The notes under the pieces are model-generated. The model was not told the origin of the DNA and searched no databases. It saw only the letters and a program-made list of their open reading frames with translations. A DNA stretch of 64,000 nt, taken from assembly GCF_903969135.1 (NCBI RefSeq), contig NZ_LR824569.1, positions 3,927,001-3,991,000 of the forward strand, written 5' to 3'. Made by a program: the position numbers and the translations under genes. Positions 7,901 to 17,098 of the stretch are shown in pieces (within the stretch, counting starts at the first letter, position 1; every line of letters starts with the position of its first letter). Source of the DNA: Chryseobacterium sp. JV274. GTDB taxonomy: Bacteria > Bacteroidota > Bacteroidia > Flavobacteriales > Weeksellaceae.

Positions 7901-9986
7901 ATGAAATTTTACTCCACTTGTTTTTTCCTTTGTAGTATCTGATATAATAGTTTTTAATGATCAGATTATCAGGTCTGGACAGCATCGGATCCGCTTCCAG
8001 AATTTTTTCTACCGTATTTTTTGTTGTTTTAATGATCGCCGAATCATTAATCAGGTCCAATCTCTTAAAATCAACCACACCACTTTGCTGGGTACCCAGA
8101 ATATCTCCCGGACCACGAAGCTGCATATCCACTTCAGAAATTTTAAAGCCGTCATTGGTTTCAGTCATTGTCTTAATACGCGTTCTGCTTTCCTTCGACA
8201 ATTTGTCTGATGTCATCAGGATACAGTAACTCTGTTCAGCACCTCTTCCTACACGACCTCTTAATTGATGAAGCTGTGAAAGTCCGAATCTTTCTGAACT
8301 TTCAATAACCATTACGGAAGCATTAGGGACATTTACTCCAACTTCAATTACTGTAGTTGCCACCATAATTTCAGCTTTTCCCGAAGCAAAATAAGCCATT
8401 GCCGCGTCTTTTTCGTCCGGTTTCATTTTCCCATGAAGCATGGTCACGTTGTATTCTGAGAAATAATCCATGACATGTTCCAAACCTTCCACCAGATTTT
8501 TGTAATCTAAGGTTTCAGATTCTTCAATAAGCGGATATACAAAATAGACCTGCCGGCCTTTTTTAATCTCATCTTTACAGAAATTATAAACATATAGTCT
8601 GTCTTTTTCACGTCTGTGAGCCGTAATGATAGGTTTTCTTCCTACAGGCATTTCATCAATCACAGAAACATCCAGATCTGAGTAAAAACTCATCGCAAGT
8701 GTTCTCGGAATAGGAGTAGCGGTCATCACCAGAATATGAGGCGGAATTTTGTTTTTGGCCCAAAGTTTAGCACGCTGAGCAACTCCAAACCTATGCTGTT
8801 CATCAATAATTGCTAATCCCAGATTTTTGAATTTAACCTTATCTTCTAAAACTGCATGGGTTCCTACCAGGATTGAAAGTGTACCATTTTCCAATTCTTC
8901 ATGGATAATTCTCCTTTCCGCTGCTTTGGTAGAACCGGTCAGAATACGGATGTTGATTCCGGTTTTTTCTAACAGTTCCTTGATACCATTATAATGCTGC
9001 TGGGCAAGAATTTCTGTTGGAGCCATCAAGCAACTCTGAAAACCATTGTCCATAGCAATAAGCATGGTTAACAATGCCACCATCGTTTTCCCTGATCCTA
9101 CATCACCCTGTAAAAGCCTGTTCATCTGAATCGGCCTTTTCATATCAATACGGATTTCCTTTAATACCCTTTTCTGTGCATTGGTAAGCTCAAAAGGAAG
9201 GTGGTTTTCGTAGAAATCGTTAAAATGATCCCCAATAATTGGGAAAGGGTTGCCATGAGCCTGTGTTTTATGGTGAAGCTTTTTTAAGCCATATCCTAAT
9301 TGAAAAAAGAATGATTCTTCAAATTTCAACCTGTAATCAGCCTTATCAAAATGCTCTTTATCTTTCGGAAAATGAACATTCAGAAAAGCATGCTGTCTGG
9401 ACATGAATTTAAAGGTTTTCATGAGGTATTCCGGAAAATTCTCTTCAATAAGACCCGGAATTTCTTTGCAGATATTTTTCAATGCATTCTGAAAAAATCT
9501 TTGACTTAATCCTCTTTTAGTTAGTTTTTCTGAACTCGGATAAATAGGTTTAAGTCTTGTATCTCCTTCTTTACTTTCTTCAGCTTCTATTTCCGGATGC
9601 GGCATAGAAAACTGGCGGTTGAAAACATTGATTTTCCCAAAAATATAAACCTCCTTGTTAATAGGAAGCTGTTCTTTCAGCCATTTTGAATACTGGAACC
9701 ATACCAGATCCATGCTGCCTGTTTCATCATTGAATTTCGCAGATAATCTTTTAGTCTTCCCAGTCTGGATTTCCTGAACATGAGTGATTCTTCCCCTCAA
9801 TTGTATTTCCTGGCTGCTTTCTTCCCGAAGCTGAGAAACGGTATAAATTTTACTTTTATCCAGATAGCGGATAGGGTAGAAGTTCAGCATATCTTCAACA
9901 GTAGTCAGGCCCAATACACTTTTAATAAGTTTGGCTCTTTCCGGGCCTATGCCTTTTACGTATTCTATGGAGGTTTCGAGATTCAT
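7899..9986 (-). CDS. recG: ATP-dependent DNA helicase RecG
   Basis: The 695-aa length is normal for RecG. The N-terminal wedge/OB region (residues 1-170, with GRITHVQEIQTGKTKRLSAKF) is followed by superfamily 2 helicase motifs: Walker A GDVGSGKTMVALL at about residue 293, DEQH in IIDEQHRFGVAQR, TATPIPRTLA, and the late motifs VATTVIEVGVNVPNAS and QLRGRVGRG. RecG remodels stalled replication forks and Holliday junctions. The gene is on the minus strand downstream of a thioredoxin gene that has its own terminator, so it probably has its own promoter in the 160-base gap. Confidence 0.97.
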   Translation of the reverse strand: MNLETSIEYVKGIGPERAKLIKSVLGLTTVEDMLNFYPIRYLDKSKIYTVSQLREESSQEIQLRGRITHVQEIQTGKTKRLSAKFNDETGSMDLVWFQYSKWLKEQLPINKEVYIFGKINVFNRQFSMPHPEIEAEESKEGDTRLKPIYPSSEKLTKRGLSQRFFQNALKNICKEIPGLIEENFPEYLMKTFKFMSRQHAFLNVHFPKDKEHFDKADYRLKFEESFFFQLGYGLKKLHHKTQAHGNPFPIIGDHFNDFYENHLPFELTNAQKRVLKEIRIDMKRPIQMNRLLQGDVGSGKTMVALLTMLIAMDNGFQSCLMAPTEILAQQHYNGIKELLEKTGINIRILTGSTKAAERRIIHEELENGTLSILVGTHAVLEDKVKFKNLGLAIIDEQHRFGVAQRAKLWAKNKIPPHILVMTATPIPRTLAMSFYSDLDVSVIDEMPVGRKPIITAHRREKDRLYVYNFCKDEIKKGRQVYFVYPLIEESETLDYKNLVEGLEHVMDYFSEYNVTMLHGKMKPDEKDAAMAYFASGKAEIMVATTVIEVGVNVPNASVMVIESSERFGLSQLHQLRGRVGRGAEQSYCILMTSDKLSKESRTRIKTMTETNDGFKISEVDMQLRGPGDILGTQQSGVVDFKRLDLINDSAIIKTTKNTVEKILEADPMLSRPDNLIIKNYYIRYYKGKNKWSKIS

Positions 9987-10069
9987 TTTTCAGATTTCAG
10001 GATGCGGGTTTTTGAATTTTTTGATCCTTATTTTTTGACAAAAGAAATAAAGGTTCGAATTTCGGTAAA

Positions 10070-10103
10070 ATTAAAAAGACTTCCAAAAAATTGGAAGTCT
10101 GTA
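10070..10103 (-). terminator. Terminator of the thioredoxin gene
   Basis: The arms AGACTTCCAA (10078-10087) and TTGGAAGTCT (10091-10100) form a ten-base stem. On the minus strand it is followed by a T-rich run, 47 bases after the thioredoxin stop. Confidence 0.8.
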
Positions 10104-10146
10104 TGGTGAATTTTTAAAATTAAATCCGAAAATCCGGATCTCTATA

Positions 10147-10680
10147 TTAATCTTTGATTTTAGATTTAAACTTTTTCTGGTAATCTTCCCATTGTTCTCT
10201 GGTTTTAATCTTTTTGAACAAATCTTTTGAGATCAGTTCCAGGTAGGGTTCCAGTTCTTTGGCTGATAATTCTCCCTGAAGAATGGTGATAGGATCTCCA
10301 TGCTCATCCAGAAATACGGTGCTTGGAACAGCACCTACATTCATATACTGTGTAAACTCATGCAGTGAATTTTTTCCTTTTCTGTGCTCGGTATTAGGGT
10401 TTGAAAATGTTCTTCCGAAGATATCAATACTCTTTTTTTCTTCTGCATTAAACTTTACAGGATAATAATTCTCGTTCAGATTCTGAGCAATTACAGGATG
10501 TCCGTAAGTTTTTTTGTCCATTATTTTACATGGGCCGCACCAGTCTGCATAAAAATCAATCAGTATTTTTTTAGGATTTTCCTTTTGGGCTTTTAAAGCT
10601 TCCTCAATGGTCATCCACTTTACCTGGGCAAAACTGAAATTTAATAAAACTAAGAGAATTATGCTTAAAAATTTCTTCAT
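10147..10680 (-). CDS. Secreted thioredoxin-family protein
   Basis: This 177-aa protein has a signal peptide (hydrophobic LSIILLVLLNFSFA, cleavage near residue 18) followed by a thioredoxin domain. The redox motif is W47-C48-G49-P50-C51 inside IDFYADWCGPCKIMDKK, and the cis-proline region is GAVPSTVFLD. It probably acts in the periplasm as a disulfide reductase or isomerase. The C-terminal helical extension (KKIKTREQWEDYQKKFKSK) is lysine-rich. It is flanked by a terminator on its 3' side and stands between the first POT transporter and recG with no obvious functional link. Confidence 0.88.
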   Translation of the reverse strand: MKKFLSIILLVLLNFSFAQVKWMTIEEALKAQKENPKKILIDFYADWCGPCKIMDKKTYGHPVIAQNLNENYYPVKFNAEEKKSIDIFGRTFSNPNTEHRKGKNSLHEFTQYMNVGAVPSTVFLDEHGDPITILQGELSAKELEPYLELISKDLFKKIKTREQWEDYQKKFKSKIKD

Positions 10681-10723
10681 ATTGTGATATTTAGTTAAAA
10701 ATAAGCATAATTACTTATTCTTT

Positions 10724-12235
10724 TTATTTTACATCCTGCATTAATTTTTTCACGTACGGAGATATCAAAATTAATACCACTCCGGCAATTATTGCATATA
10801 ATCCTAATTGTTTATATCCATCAGTATAAGTGATCAATTCATCATAGTTGGTGGAACCTTCTTTTGCCGTAGCAAGACTGGCTCCGATAATCCCTGCAAC
10901 ATACTGTCCATACGCAGAAGCAAGAAACCACATTCCCATCATCATCCCCTGCAGATTCTTGGTAGACAGTTTGGTCATAATAGATAATCCGATAGGAGAG
11001 AGGCATAGTTCACCAAGAGTAATGATTAATAATGCCAGGGTAAAGAAATTCAATGAAGTAATTCCCTGAAGGTCTGCGAACAATCGGGTAGCAAATAGGG
11101 CATAATATCCTAATCCCAGGAAAATAAATCCTAATCCGAATTTAATAATGGTATTAGGTTCAATTTTTCTCTTATTCAGCCAAATCCAAAGAAGTCCGAT
11201 AATTGGAGCAAGGAAAATAATAAAGAAAGCTCCTCCAGAGTTATTCACACCATTAGGGTCTAATCCGAAAAGATCCTTGTTCAGGTTCTTAGCTGCAAAA
11301 ATACTTAAAGAGCCTCCACTTTGTTCGTAAATTCCCCAGAATATGATGGAGAAAATAATGAAAACCAGAGCTGCCCATAATTTTTTACGTTCTGAAGCTG
11401 TTACTTTGGACATTTCATAGAATAGATAAATTAAGGTTAATGGCCCAATGGTCCACATGAAATAATCTGTATATTCTGTCTGAGCAACCATGATCATAAT
11501 AATGGGTACAAAAACCAGTGACAATACATATACTCCGTATTCTTTCCATTTTGGTATAGGAGCTGTTTTTTCTTCTGCTAAAGGATGTCCCGGCTGTAGA
11601 CCAATAGTGCCCAATGTTCTTTGTGTAAATACAAAATTAATTAAACTTATCACCATTACGATCGAAGCCAGTCCGAAAGCAATATGCCATCTCATTTCTT
11701 CTGCAATAATATTACTTAGGAATTCTCCTTTACCAATGGCAATACACAAATAACCACCTAATAATGCCCCAAGATTAATTCCTGCATAGAAAAGCGAAAA
11801 GCCTGCATCAGCCCTTGAATCATTAGGTTTATAAAGTTGTCCCACCATGGATGAAATATTAGGTTTAAAGAAACCTGTACCCACTACGGTGAATGCTATT
11901 CCGAGGAAAAAGAATTTATGAGGATCTGTAGCAAGAATTAAACTTCCTACAATCATCAGGAGACCTCCCCAGAAGAGGGATTTTCTGAATCCTAAAATTT
12001 TATCGGCAAAAAGACCTCCTATAAAAGTAAAGGCATATACGAAAGCCTGAGTGGCGCCATATTGAAGGTTGGCTTCCTTTTCATGGAAATTAAGCTGTGA
12101 GATCATAAAGAAGACCAGCATTCCACGCATTCCGTAGAAACAGAAACGTTCCCACATTTCAGAGAAAAAAAGGCTCCAGATCTGTCTGGGATATTTTCCT
12201 TTGAAATCTTGTATTTCATCTAAAGTTAAGCTCAT
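10724..12235 (-). CDS. POT-family peptide:H+ symporter (first of three)
   Basis: The 503-aa polytopic membrane protein has the POT/PTR2 signature near the N-terminus (SEMWERFCFYGMRGMLVFFM; the E-x-x-E-R-F proton-coupling motif) and the second signature GTGFFKPNISSMVGQLY. About 14 hydrophobic segments can be picked out. The family takes up di- and tripeptides with protons across the inner membrane. The copy is shorter than the two homologues upstream and lacks their long internal loops. It lies 23 bases after the end of the YhcG pseudogene remnant, which separates it from the next transporter. Confidence 0.92.
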   Translation of the reverse strand: MSLTLDEIQDFKGKYPRQIWSLFFSEMWERFCFYGMRGMLVFFMISQLNFHEKEANLQYGATQAFVYAFTFIGGLFADKILGFRKSLFWGGLLMIVGSLILATDPHKFFFLGIAFTVVGTGFFKPNISSMVGQLYKPNDSRADAGFSLFYAGINLGALLGGYLCIAIGKGEFLSNIIAEEMRWHIAFGLASIVMVISLINFVFTQRTLGTIGLQPGHPLAEEKTAPIPKWKEYGVYVLSLVFVPIIMIMVAQTEYTDYFMWTIGPLTLIYLFYEMSKVTASERKKLWAALVFIIFSIIFWGIYEQSGGSLSIFAAKNLNKDLFGLDPNGVNNSGGAFFIIFLAPIIGLLWIWLNKRKIEPNTIIKFGLGFIFLGLGYYALFATRLFADLQGITSLNFFTLALLIITLGELCLSPIGLSIMTKLSTKNLQGMMMGMWFLASAYGQYVAGIIGASLATAKEGSTNYDELITYTDGYKQLGLYAIIAGVVLILISPYVKKLMQDVK

Positions 12236-12258
12236 AATGATATATGATTAAGTTCTAA

Positions 12259-12854
12259 TTAAGGGTTTTTATCTTTCTGATCCAGTTCAAAACGGATTCT
12301 GTCCTGGTCAATAATTTGTTTTAATTCTTCTTCTTTTGGGAGGTACAGCAGGTATTTGCTGGCGAATGAATTGTTTTTATCATTTAGAACGGAATACTTT
12401 ACAATGGTCTCATCCTTTTCTGAGCATAGTAGAATTCCGATAGTTGGGTTATCAAATCCCTTACATTCCAGTTATTTTGTACTGACTCATTCAGATAATA
12501 GTATCTTTTATCTTTATTATCTTGGCTTGAGAGTAATCTGTAATGAGACCAGCTCAATTGTTGAGACAATGTGTCAACAATTGGAAATGCTGTGTAAAAC
12601 TTCCGCATATTAGATAGGTTGGTGTAGTCAAAGCCTTTTCCAAATTCTAAAGTAAACTTTTGAGAAAGCTTTTTGAGCGTATATTTTCCGTATTCTGCAC
12701 GTTCTTTTCCCTGTTGCTCATCTTCCACAATAAGTTTTCCGATTTTCCAGTAGGTGAGCAGTAAAGTAGAATTCGCTATCCGAAAAACTTTTTCGCGCGA
12801 CTGCTTAATGATCTCCTTTACGGATTGGAATAAAAAATCTTCGGAAATTTCCAT
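12259..12854 (-). pseudogene. YhcG/DUF1016 PDDEXK nuclease, internally deleted and frameshifted
   Basis: The first 128 residues from the ATG at 12854 are a good DUF1016 N-terminal domain (EIIKQSREKVFRIANSTLL, LTYWKIGKLIVEDEQQG, and NLSNMRKFYTAFP). After NNWNVR the reading frame carries on in meaningless sequence to a stop at 12399. In another frame, from about 12460 to 12259, the C-terminal tail of the same family appears: DNPTIGILLCSEKDETIVKYS, then ASKYLLYLPKEEELKQII. The middle, which holds the nuclease catalytic D and ExK residues, is gone: roughly 130-150 codons compared with the family length of about 340 aa. The truncated N-terminal domain could still be made as a 151-aa protein. The remnant sits between two POT transporter genes. 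Confidence 0.85.
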
Positions 12855-12865
12855 CGTACGAAAAT

Positions 12866-12897
12866 AAAAAAAACCTCTGACTTAGCAGAGGTTTTAT
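12866..12897 (-). terminator. Terminator of the second POT gene
   Basis: AAACCTCTG and CAGAGGTTT form the stem. On the minus strand eight T residues follow, about 20 bases after the transporter stop at 12917 and just upstream of the YhcG remnant start. Confidence 0.8.
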
Positions 12898-12916
12898 TCA
12901 TATTTTGTTAATACAC

Positions 12917-14671
12917 TTAGTTTACACCGTGCATCATTTTCTTTAAGATAGGTGAAATTAAACCTAAGATTACAGAAGCAATACCACAAAGTACTACGAA
13001 TACCATGAAGAATTCGAATAAGTTGTGAATCTCAAATCCTACAAAAGTAGGGTTGTGTAATGGTAACTGAGCTTTATCAAAGGCAGCTACCTGGTCAGCT
13101 GTTAAGGTTACTTTTTTATCCAAAACATCCTGTAGGTTAACTCCTATTTCCTGTGCTTTTGTAAATTTATCACCTGTTGCAGGGATAAGAGCTCCTAATG
13201 AACCTGCCAAAGCGTATCCTGCAGCATTAGAGATAAAGAAAACACCATATAATAATGAGGCAAATCTTTTTGGAGCCAGTTTACCAACCAATGATAAACC
13301 AATCGGAGAAAGACAAAGCTCACCACAAGTCTGGATGAAATAGAGTAGCATTAACCATTTGATTGCTAATAATCCTGAGTTTCCAAGATCTTTTACATTG
13401 TGTGCAATGATAAAATAAGAAAGAGCTATTAACGCTAATCCCATTGCTTGCTTGAATGGAGATACCGGTTCTTTTCCTTTTGCTCTTAGCTTATCCCAAC
13501 ACAAACTGAAAGGAACTGCCAATAGAACTACGAAAATTCCGTTAAAGATCTGAACCATTGAAGGTGGCATATTCCAACCGAAAATGTTTCTGTCTGTTTG
13601 GTTATCTGCGATAAATGTTAAAGAAGAACCTGCCTGTTCGAATGCAGCCCAGAAGAAAATAATAAAGAATGATACGATATAGATTACCCAGATTCTCTGT
13701 CTTTCAATTTTGTTTTCAGCAGAACTCATGATCAGGAATGCTAAGGAAATACCGGCTGCATAGATGAATGGATAAATAATTCCTTTGATCAATTGACCCA
13801 TTTCTACTGCTTTAAAGCCAAATTCTCCTACAAGAAGATATCGGAAAGCAAAGAATAAAATCACAAATATAATTCCAGTAATACCTAAAGACATTCCTGA
13901 GAATTTAGCAGTCTGCGTTTCTCCTTCTTCAAAGTCTGCACTTGTATTGTTTTTAGGCAATCCTCCGATAGGTCTTCCTTCAGGGGTTACTACATATTTA
14001 TTTTTAAGGATAAAGAATGTTATTGTTCCGATTATCATTGCAATAGAAGCAGCTAAGAATCCCCATTTGAAAGCAAAGATATCTCTTACTCCAGTCGCAG
14101 CATCTTTTACGTCTCCTACGTATGGACAGATAAACTGACCTAAGAATGCTCCAATGTTGATCCCCATATAGAAAATAGTGAAAGCTGAATCCAGTTTAGA
14201 CTTTTCCTGTTTTGGATAAAGACTTCCTACCATTGAGGAAATGTTCGGTTTGAAGAATCCGTTACCAAAAATAATAACGAATAAAGCTAACCACATGATC
14301 ATTTTGGAACTACCCAGATCTGCGGAGAAGGTAGAGGCACTGATGAATAATAGAAACTGGCCAATAGCCATTAATGATCCACCAATAATGATTGCAAATC
14401 TGTTTCCGATATACTTATCAGCAATAAACCCTCCTAAAAGAGGTGTTAAATAACATAAAGCTAGAAATCCACCATAGATGATCGCCGCATCAGCTTCTTT
14501 TATTAATAAGGAATTTACCATGAAGAGCGTCAAAAGTGCTCTCATCCCATAAAAGTTGAAACGCTCCCACATTTCTGTTCCGAAAAGAACCCATAATCCT
14601 TTAGGATGCCTGGAATTCTTATTCTCTACAAATTCATCCGGTTTCGGACTCAATGCTTCAATATTATCCAT
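12917..14671 (-). CDS. POT-family peptide:H+ symporter (second of three)
   Basis: At 584 aa this is the longest of the three. It shows the same signatures (TEMWERFNFYGMRALLTLFM, and GNGFFKPNISSMVGSLYP) and the TCGELCLSPIGLSLVGKLAP motif seen in all three copies. The family imports small peptides by proton symport. A loop of about 40 residues before the last membrane segments (DVLDKKVTLTADQVAAFDKA) is absent from the first copy. It has its own promoter (TTG-N19-TATATTTG) and a terminator on each side, so each transporter is a separate transcription unit. Confidence 0.92.
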   Translation of the reverse strand: MDNIEALSPKPDEFVENKNSRHPKGLWVLFGTEMWERFNFYGMRALLTLFMVNSLLIKEADAAIIYGGFLALCYLTPLLGGFIADKYIGNRFAIIIGGSLMAIGQFLLFISASTFSADLGSSKMIMWLALFVIIFGNGFFKPNISSMVGSLYPKQEKSKLDSAFTIFYMGINIGAFLGQFICPYVGDVKDAATGVRDIFAFKWGFLAASIAMIIGTITFFILKNKYVVTPEGRPIGGLPKNNTSADFEEGETQTAKFSGMSLGITGIIFVILFFAFRYLLVGEFGFKAVEMGQLIKGIIYPFIYAAGISLAFLIMSSAENKIERQRIWVIYIVSFFIIFFWAAFEQAGSSLTFIADNQTDRNIFGWNMPPSMVQIFNGIFVVLLAVPFSLCWDKLRAKGKEPVSPFKQAMGLALIALSYFIIAHNVKDLGNSGLLAIKWLMLLYFIQTCGELCLSPIGLSLVGKLAPKRFASLLYGVFFISNAAGYALAGSLGALIPATGDKFTKAQEIGVNLQDVLDKKVTLTADQVAAFDKAQLPLHNPTFVGFEIHNLFEFFMVFVVLCGIASVILGLISPILKKMMHGVN

Positions 14672-14699
14672 TTCTATTGTTAATTTTTGTTAAGACTGA

Positions 14700-14729
14700 C
14701 AAATATAGTTTATTTTGGGTTTTTGGCAA
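14700..14729 (-). promoter_or_regulatory. Promoter of the second POT gene
   Basis: On the minus strand TTG (14727-14729), a 19-base spacer and TATATTTG (14700-14707) match the Bacteroidota consensus. The -7 ends 28 bases before the ATG at 14671. Confidence 0.7.
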
Positions 14730-14749
14730 GGTTTTAATTTTATTTTTAA

Positions 14750-14782
14750 ATAAAAAAGCTGCGGAACTATTCCGCAGCTTGC
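14750..14782 (-). terminator. Terminator of the third POT gene
   Basis: The arms AAGCTGCGGAA (14756-14766) and TTCCGCAGCTT (14770-14780) form a strong GC-rich stem with a three-base loop. A T-run follows on the minus strand, about 24 bases after the stop at 14804. Confidence 0.85.
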
Positions 14783-14803
14783 TAATCGTTATAATATCAA
14801 GGA

Positions 14804-16459
14804 TTAATGTCCTTTTTCTTTCATAATTTTGTTCAGTCTTTTTAACATAGAAAGACCTAAAAGTGTAGCAAATATTAACAAACCGAAGTTGACAAGGAAG
14901 TAATTCGTCTTGTTTTCGTAATTATACCACGTACTTGCCAGGATTCCGGAAAGCTTATTTCCCACAGAGTTGGCAAGGAAGAATCCTCCCATCATCAATG
15001 CGGTGATCCTTGCAGGGGAAAGTTTTGAAACAAATGAAAGTCCCATTGGAGACAAACATAATTCCCCGATGGTAATTACTCCATAGCTGGCAACAAGCCA
15101 TAGAGGAGATACTTTTACAGCTCCGTTATCTCCGGCCATTACTGCTAAAACCATTACCAGACAGGAAAGTCCTGAAATAAATAATCCTAAAACAATCTTG
15201 GTAGGAGTCAGGGGTTCTTTTCCTTTTCTTCTCAATAATGCCCAGAATCCAACGATCACTGGAGTCAGAGCAATAACCCAGAATGGATTGATAGACTGGA
15301 ATAATTCTGTATTGTATAAATATACTTTGTTTTCAGGGTTTTTCTCAAGGGCAACACGCTGTTCAGAAGAAATGTTTTTAAAATAAACATCTTTGCCTGT
15401 TTCTTTCTTAGTTTCTCCTTTGTCATCCTTTTGAGATCTGAACTGATTGTCATAAACCGGAGTTTCTTTGTTTTCATAGCTCTTGCCTTCCACCATATAA
15501 ATACCTTCCAATGGTTTTTCAAGAGAAGCAGGAACACTTCTGTCCGTATAATAATTCGCCCATCTCGTTAAAGCTGTACCATTCTGTTTGAAAACAGCCC
15601 AGAAGAACATACTGATCAGGAATACAGAAAGTAATGCTCCGATAGAAGCTTTTTCATCTGGTTTAGCTTTAAAGTAAAGAGATGCATAGAAGTAGATTAC
15701 AGGTACACATGCAAAAATAAAGGCATCTGTACTGTCACTTCCAAAAATATTGTTAGGAATAAACCAACCTATTGCTCCGGCAATAATAGCAGGAACAAAT
15801 ACTTTAAGCATAATTTCCGAAAGCTTGGTATCTCCTTCCTGTACGGGTTTCATCTGTGCAGCATGGATATAATGCTTTCTTCCGATGGTAAAAATCACCA
15901 TACCAATAAGCATTCCCACTCCGGCAGTAATAAAAGCCTCACCCCAGCCAAATTTATTACGCATAAATGCCGCAATAATGTTACAGATAAATGCTCCAAT
16001 ATTGATTCCCATATAGAAAATATTATATCCGGAGTCTTTATTAGCTTTATAAGGTTCCTCAGAATAAAGGTTTCCTAATAGCGTTGAGATAGTAGGTTTA
16101 AAGAAACCATTTCCAATAATAATTAATGCCAGTGAAGCATAAAACAGAGGCAAATCTTTAAACACTCCCATTCCTATATATCCGGCAGCCATTAAAAAGC
16201 CTCCCAGATAAATAGATTTAATATATCCTAAAACTCTGTCTGCCAGGAATCCACCAATGAAAGGAGTCAGATAAGTTAAGGCAATATAAGTTCCGAAAAT
16301 ATCATCAGCAGTTTTGTCAGGCAGTCCAAGGCCCCCTTTCATACCGGTAGGCTCAATAACATACAGCACAAAGATTCCAAGAATCAGGTAATACCCGAAA
16401 CGTTCCCACATCTCCGTAAAAAAGAGGAAGGGCAGGCCTTTAGGATGTTTAGTCTTCAT
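14804..16459 (-). CDS. POT-family peptide:H+ symporter (third of three)
   Basis: I chose the ATG at 16459 (MKTKHPKGLPFLFF), giving 551 aa. The open frame extends to a TTG at 16483, but that codon lies inside a -7 promoter match and is unlikely to be translated. Signatures are TEMWERFGYYLILGIF, GNGFFKPTISTLLGNLY and TIGELCLSPMGLSFVSKLSP. It differs from the other two by a soluble insertion of about 80 residues between membrane segments (charged, Lys/Glu-rich, around YDNQFRSQKDDKGETKKETG). The family imports di- and tripeptides. Promoter and terminator indicate its own transcript. Confidence 0.92.
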   Translation of the reverse strand: MKTKHPKGLPFLFFTEMWERFGYYLILGIFVLYVIEPTGMKGGLGLPDKTADDIFGTYIALTYLTPFIGGFLADRVLGYIKSIYLGGFLMAAGYIGMGVFKDLPLFYASLALIIIGNGFFKPTISTLLGNLYSEEPYKANKDSGYNIFYMGINIGAFICNIIAAFMRNKFGWGEAFITAGVGMLIGMVIFTIGRKHYIHAAQMKPVQEGDTKLSEIMLKVFVPAIIAGAIGWFIPNNIFGSDSTDAFIFACVPVIYFYASLYFKAKPDEKASIGALLSVFLISMFFWAVFKQNGTALTRWANYYTDRSVPASLEKPLEGIYMVEGKSYENKETPVYDNQFRSQKDDKGETKKETGKDVYFKNISSEQRVALEKNPENKVYLYNTELFQSINPFWVIALTPVIVGFWALLRRKGKEPLTPTKIVLGLFISGLSCLVMVLAVMAGDNGAVKVSPLWLVASYGVITIGELCLSPMGLSFVSKLSPARITALMMGGFFLANSVGNKLSGILASTWYNYENKTNYFLVNFGLLIFATLLGLSMLKRLNKIMKEKGH

Positions 16460-16480
16460 ATATTCAATTTTCAAATTTCC

Positions 16481-16488
16481 CAAAAATA
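16481..16488 (-). promoter_or_regulatory. -7 element of the third POT gene
   Basis: The minus strand reads TATTTTTG, matching TAnnTTTG, 21 bases before the ATG at 16459. No clear TTG lies at the -33 position. It overlaps the alternative TTG start and supports the downstream ATG. Confidence 0.45.
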
Positions 16489-16550
16489 AGTTTTTAATTT
16501 TAATTGATAAAATAAATAATACTTGCCTAAATGATTAATGAAATAAATAT

Positions 16551-16582
16551 AAAATCCCTTTCAAGAAAATTGAAAGGGAGGG
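16551..16582 (-). terminator. Terminator of the XRE regulator gene
   Basis: TCCCTTTCAA (16555-16564) and TTGAAAGGGA (16570-16579) form a ten-base stem with a five-base loop, followed on the minus strand by TTTTATATTT. It lies about 40 bases after the regulator stop. Confidence 0.7.
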
Positions 16583-16620
16583 TGATTATTCATGAATGAT
16601 TATATTATATATAGAAGATT

Positions 16621-16995
16621 CTATGAGCTAAAATCATTTTGAGATTTTAGTATTTGATTTTCTTCATTTAATTCACAAATCTTTTGTTTTAGAAAATCAA
16701 TGTAGTCCTGTAAATTTTCAATGATTGAATAATTGAAATTTTGGATGTACTGATATTGAGCAGAGTCTTTGAATGTGGAATTTTTATTACTGAACACCAT
16801 TTCTTCCTCTTCTTTAATATCAGAAATAGAAACACTGAGAGATTCAGCTATTTTCTTCCATTCATCTTCATGTATTCTGACCTCGCCCCGTTCTTTCCGG
16901 GAATAATTTGAAGGATCAGTAGATAAAATTTTTGCCATCTTCTCTTGAGAGATGCCTTTGAGTTTTCGTAGGTTTTTTAGTTTTTCTTGCTTCAT
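16621..16995 (-). CDS. XRE-family helix-turn-helix regulator
   Basis: This 124-aa protein has an N-terminal Cro/CI-type helix-turn-helix (residues 3-60: KLKNLRKLKGISQEKMAKIL, then DPSNYSRKERGE). A C-terminal segment of heptad character (NLQDYIDFLKQKICELNEENQIL) is probably a dimerising coiled coil. It is transcribed divergently from the small-peptide gene, with 150 bases between them. A perfect 22-bp palindrome lies 26 bases upstream of its own start codon, so autoregulation and control of the peptide operon are likely. That control is inferred from position. Confidence 0.85.
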   Translation of the reverse strand: MKQEKLKNLRKLKGISQEKMAKILSTDPSNYSRKERGEVRIHEDEWKKIAESLSVSISDIKEEEEMVFSNKNSTFKDSAQYQYIQNFNYSIIENLQDYIDFLKQKICELNEENQILKSQNDFSS

Positions 16996-17020
16996 GATTC
17001 TTAATGTCTATTGCAAATAT

Positions 17021-17042
17021 GCAAAACATGTACATGTTTTGC
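17021..17042. promoter_or_regulatory. Perfect 22-bp palindrome, probable operator
   Basis: Each half-site reads GCAAAACATGT and the two halves meet without a gap. Flanking GCAAAT (17013-17018) and ATTTGC (17048-17053) add an outer, slightly off-centre pair. It lies between the divergent XRE regulator and the peptide operon. The symmetry suits a dimeric helix-turn-helix protein. Confidence 0.65.
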
Positions 17043-17098
17043 AAGAAATTTGCCAAAAAAATACCTGATCTATTTCTCTTACTAGAGATTTTAATTTA

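Noticed and set aside
9988..10020. Possible second copy of the REP-like element near recG
   Set aside because: Only ATGCGGGTT and a weak flank are shared; no inverted arms could be found.
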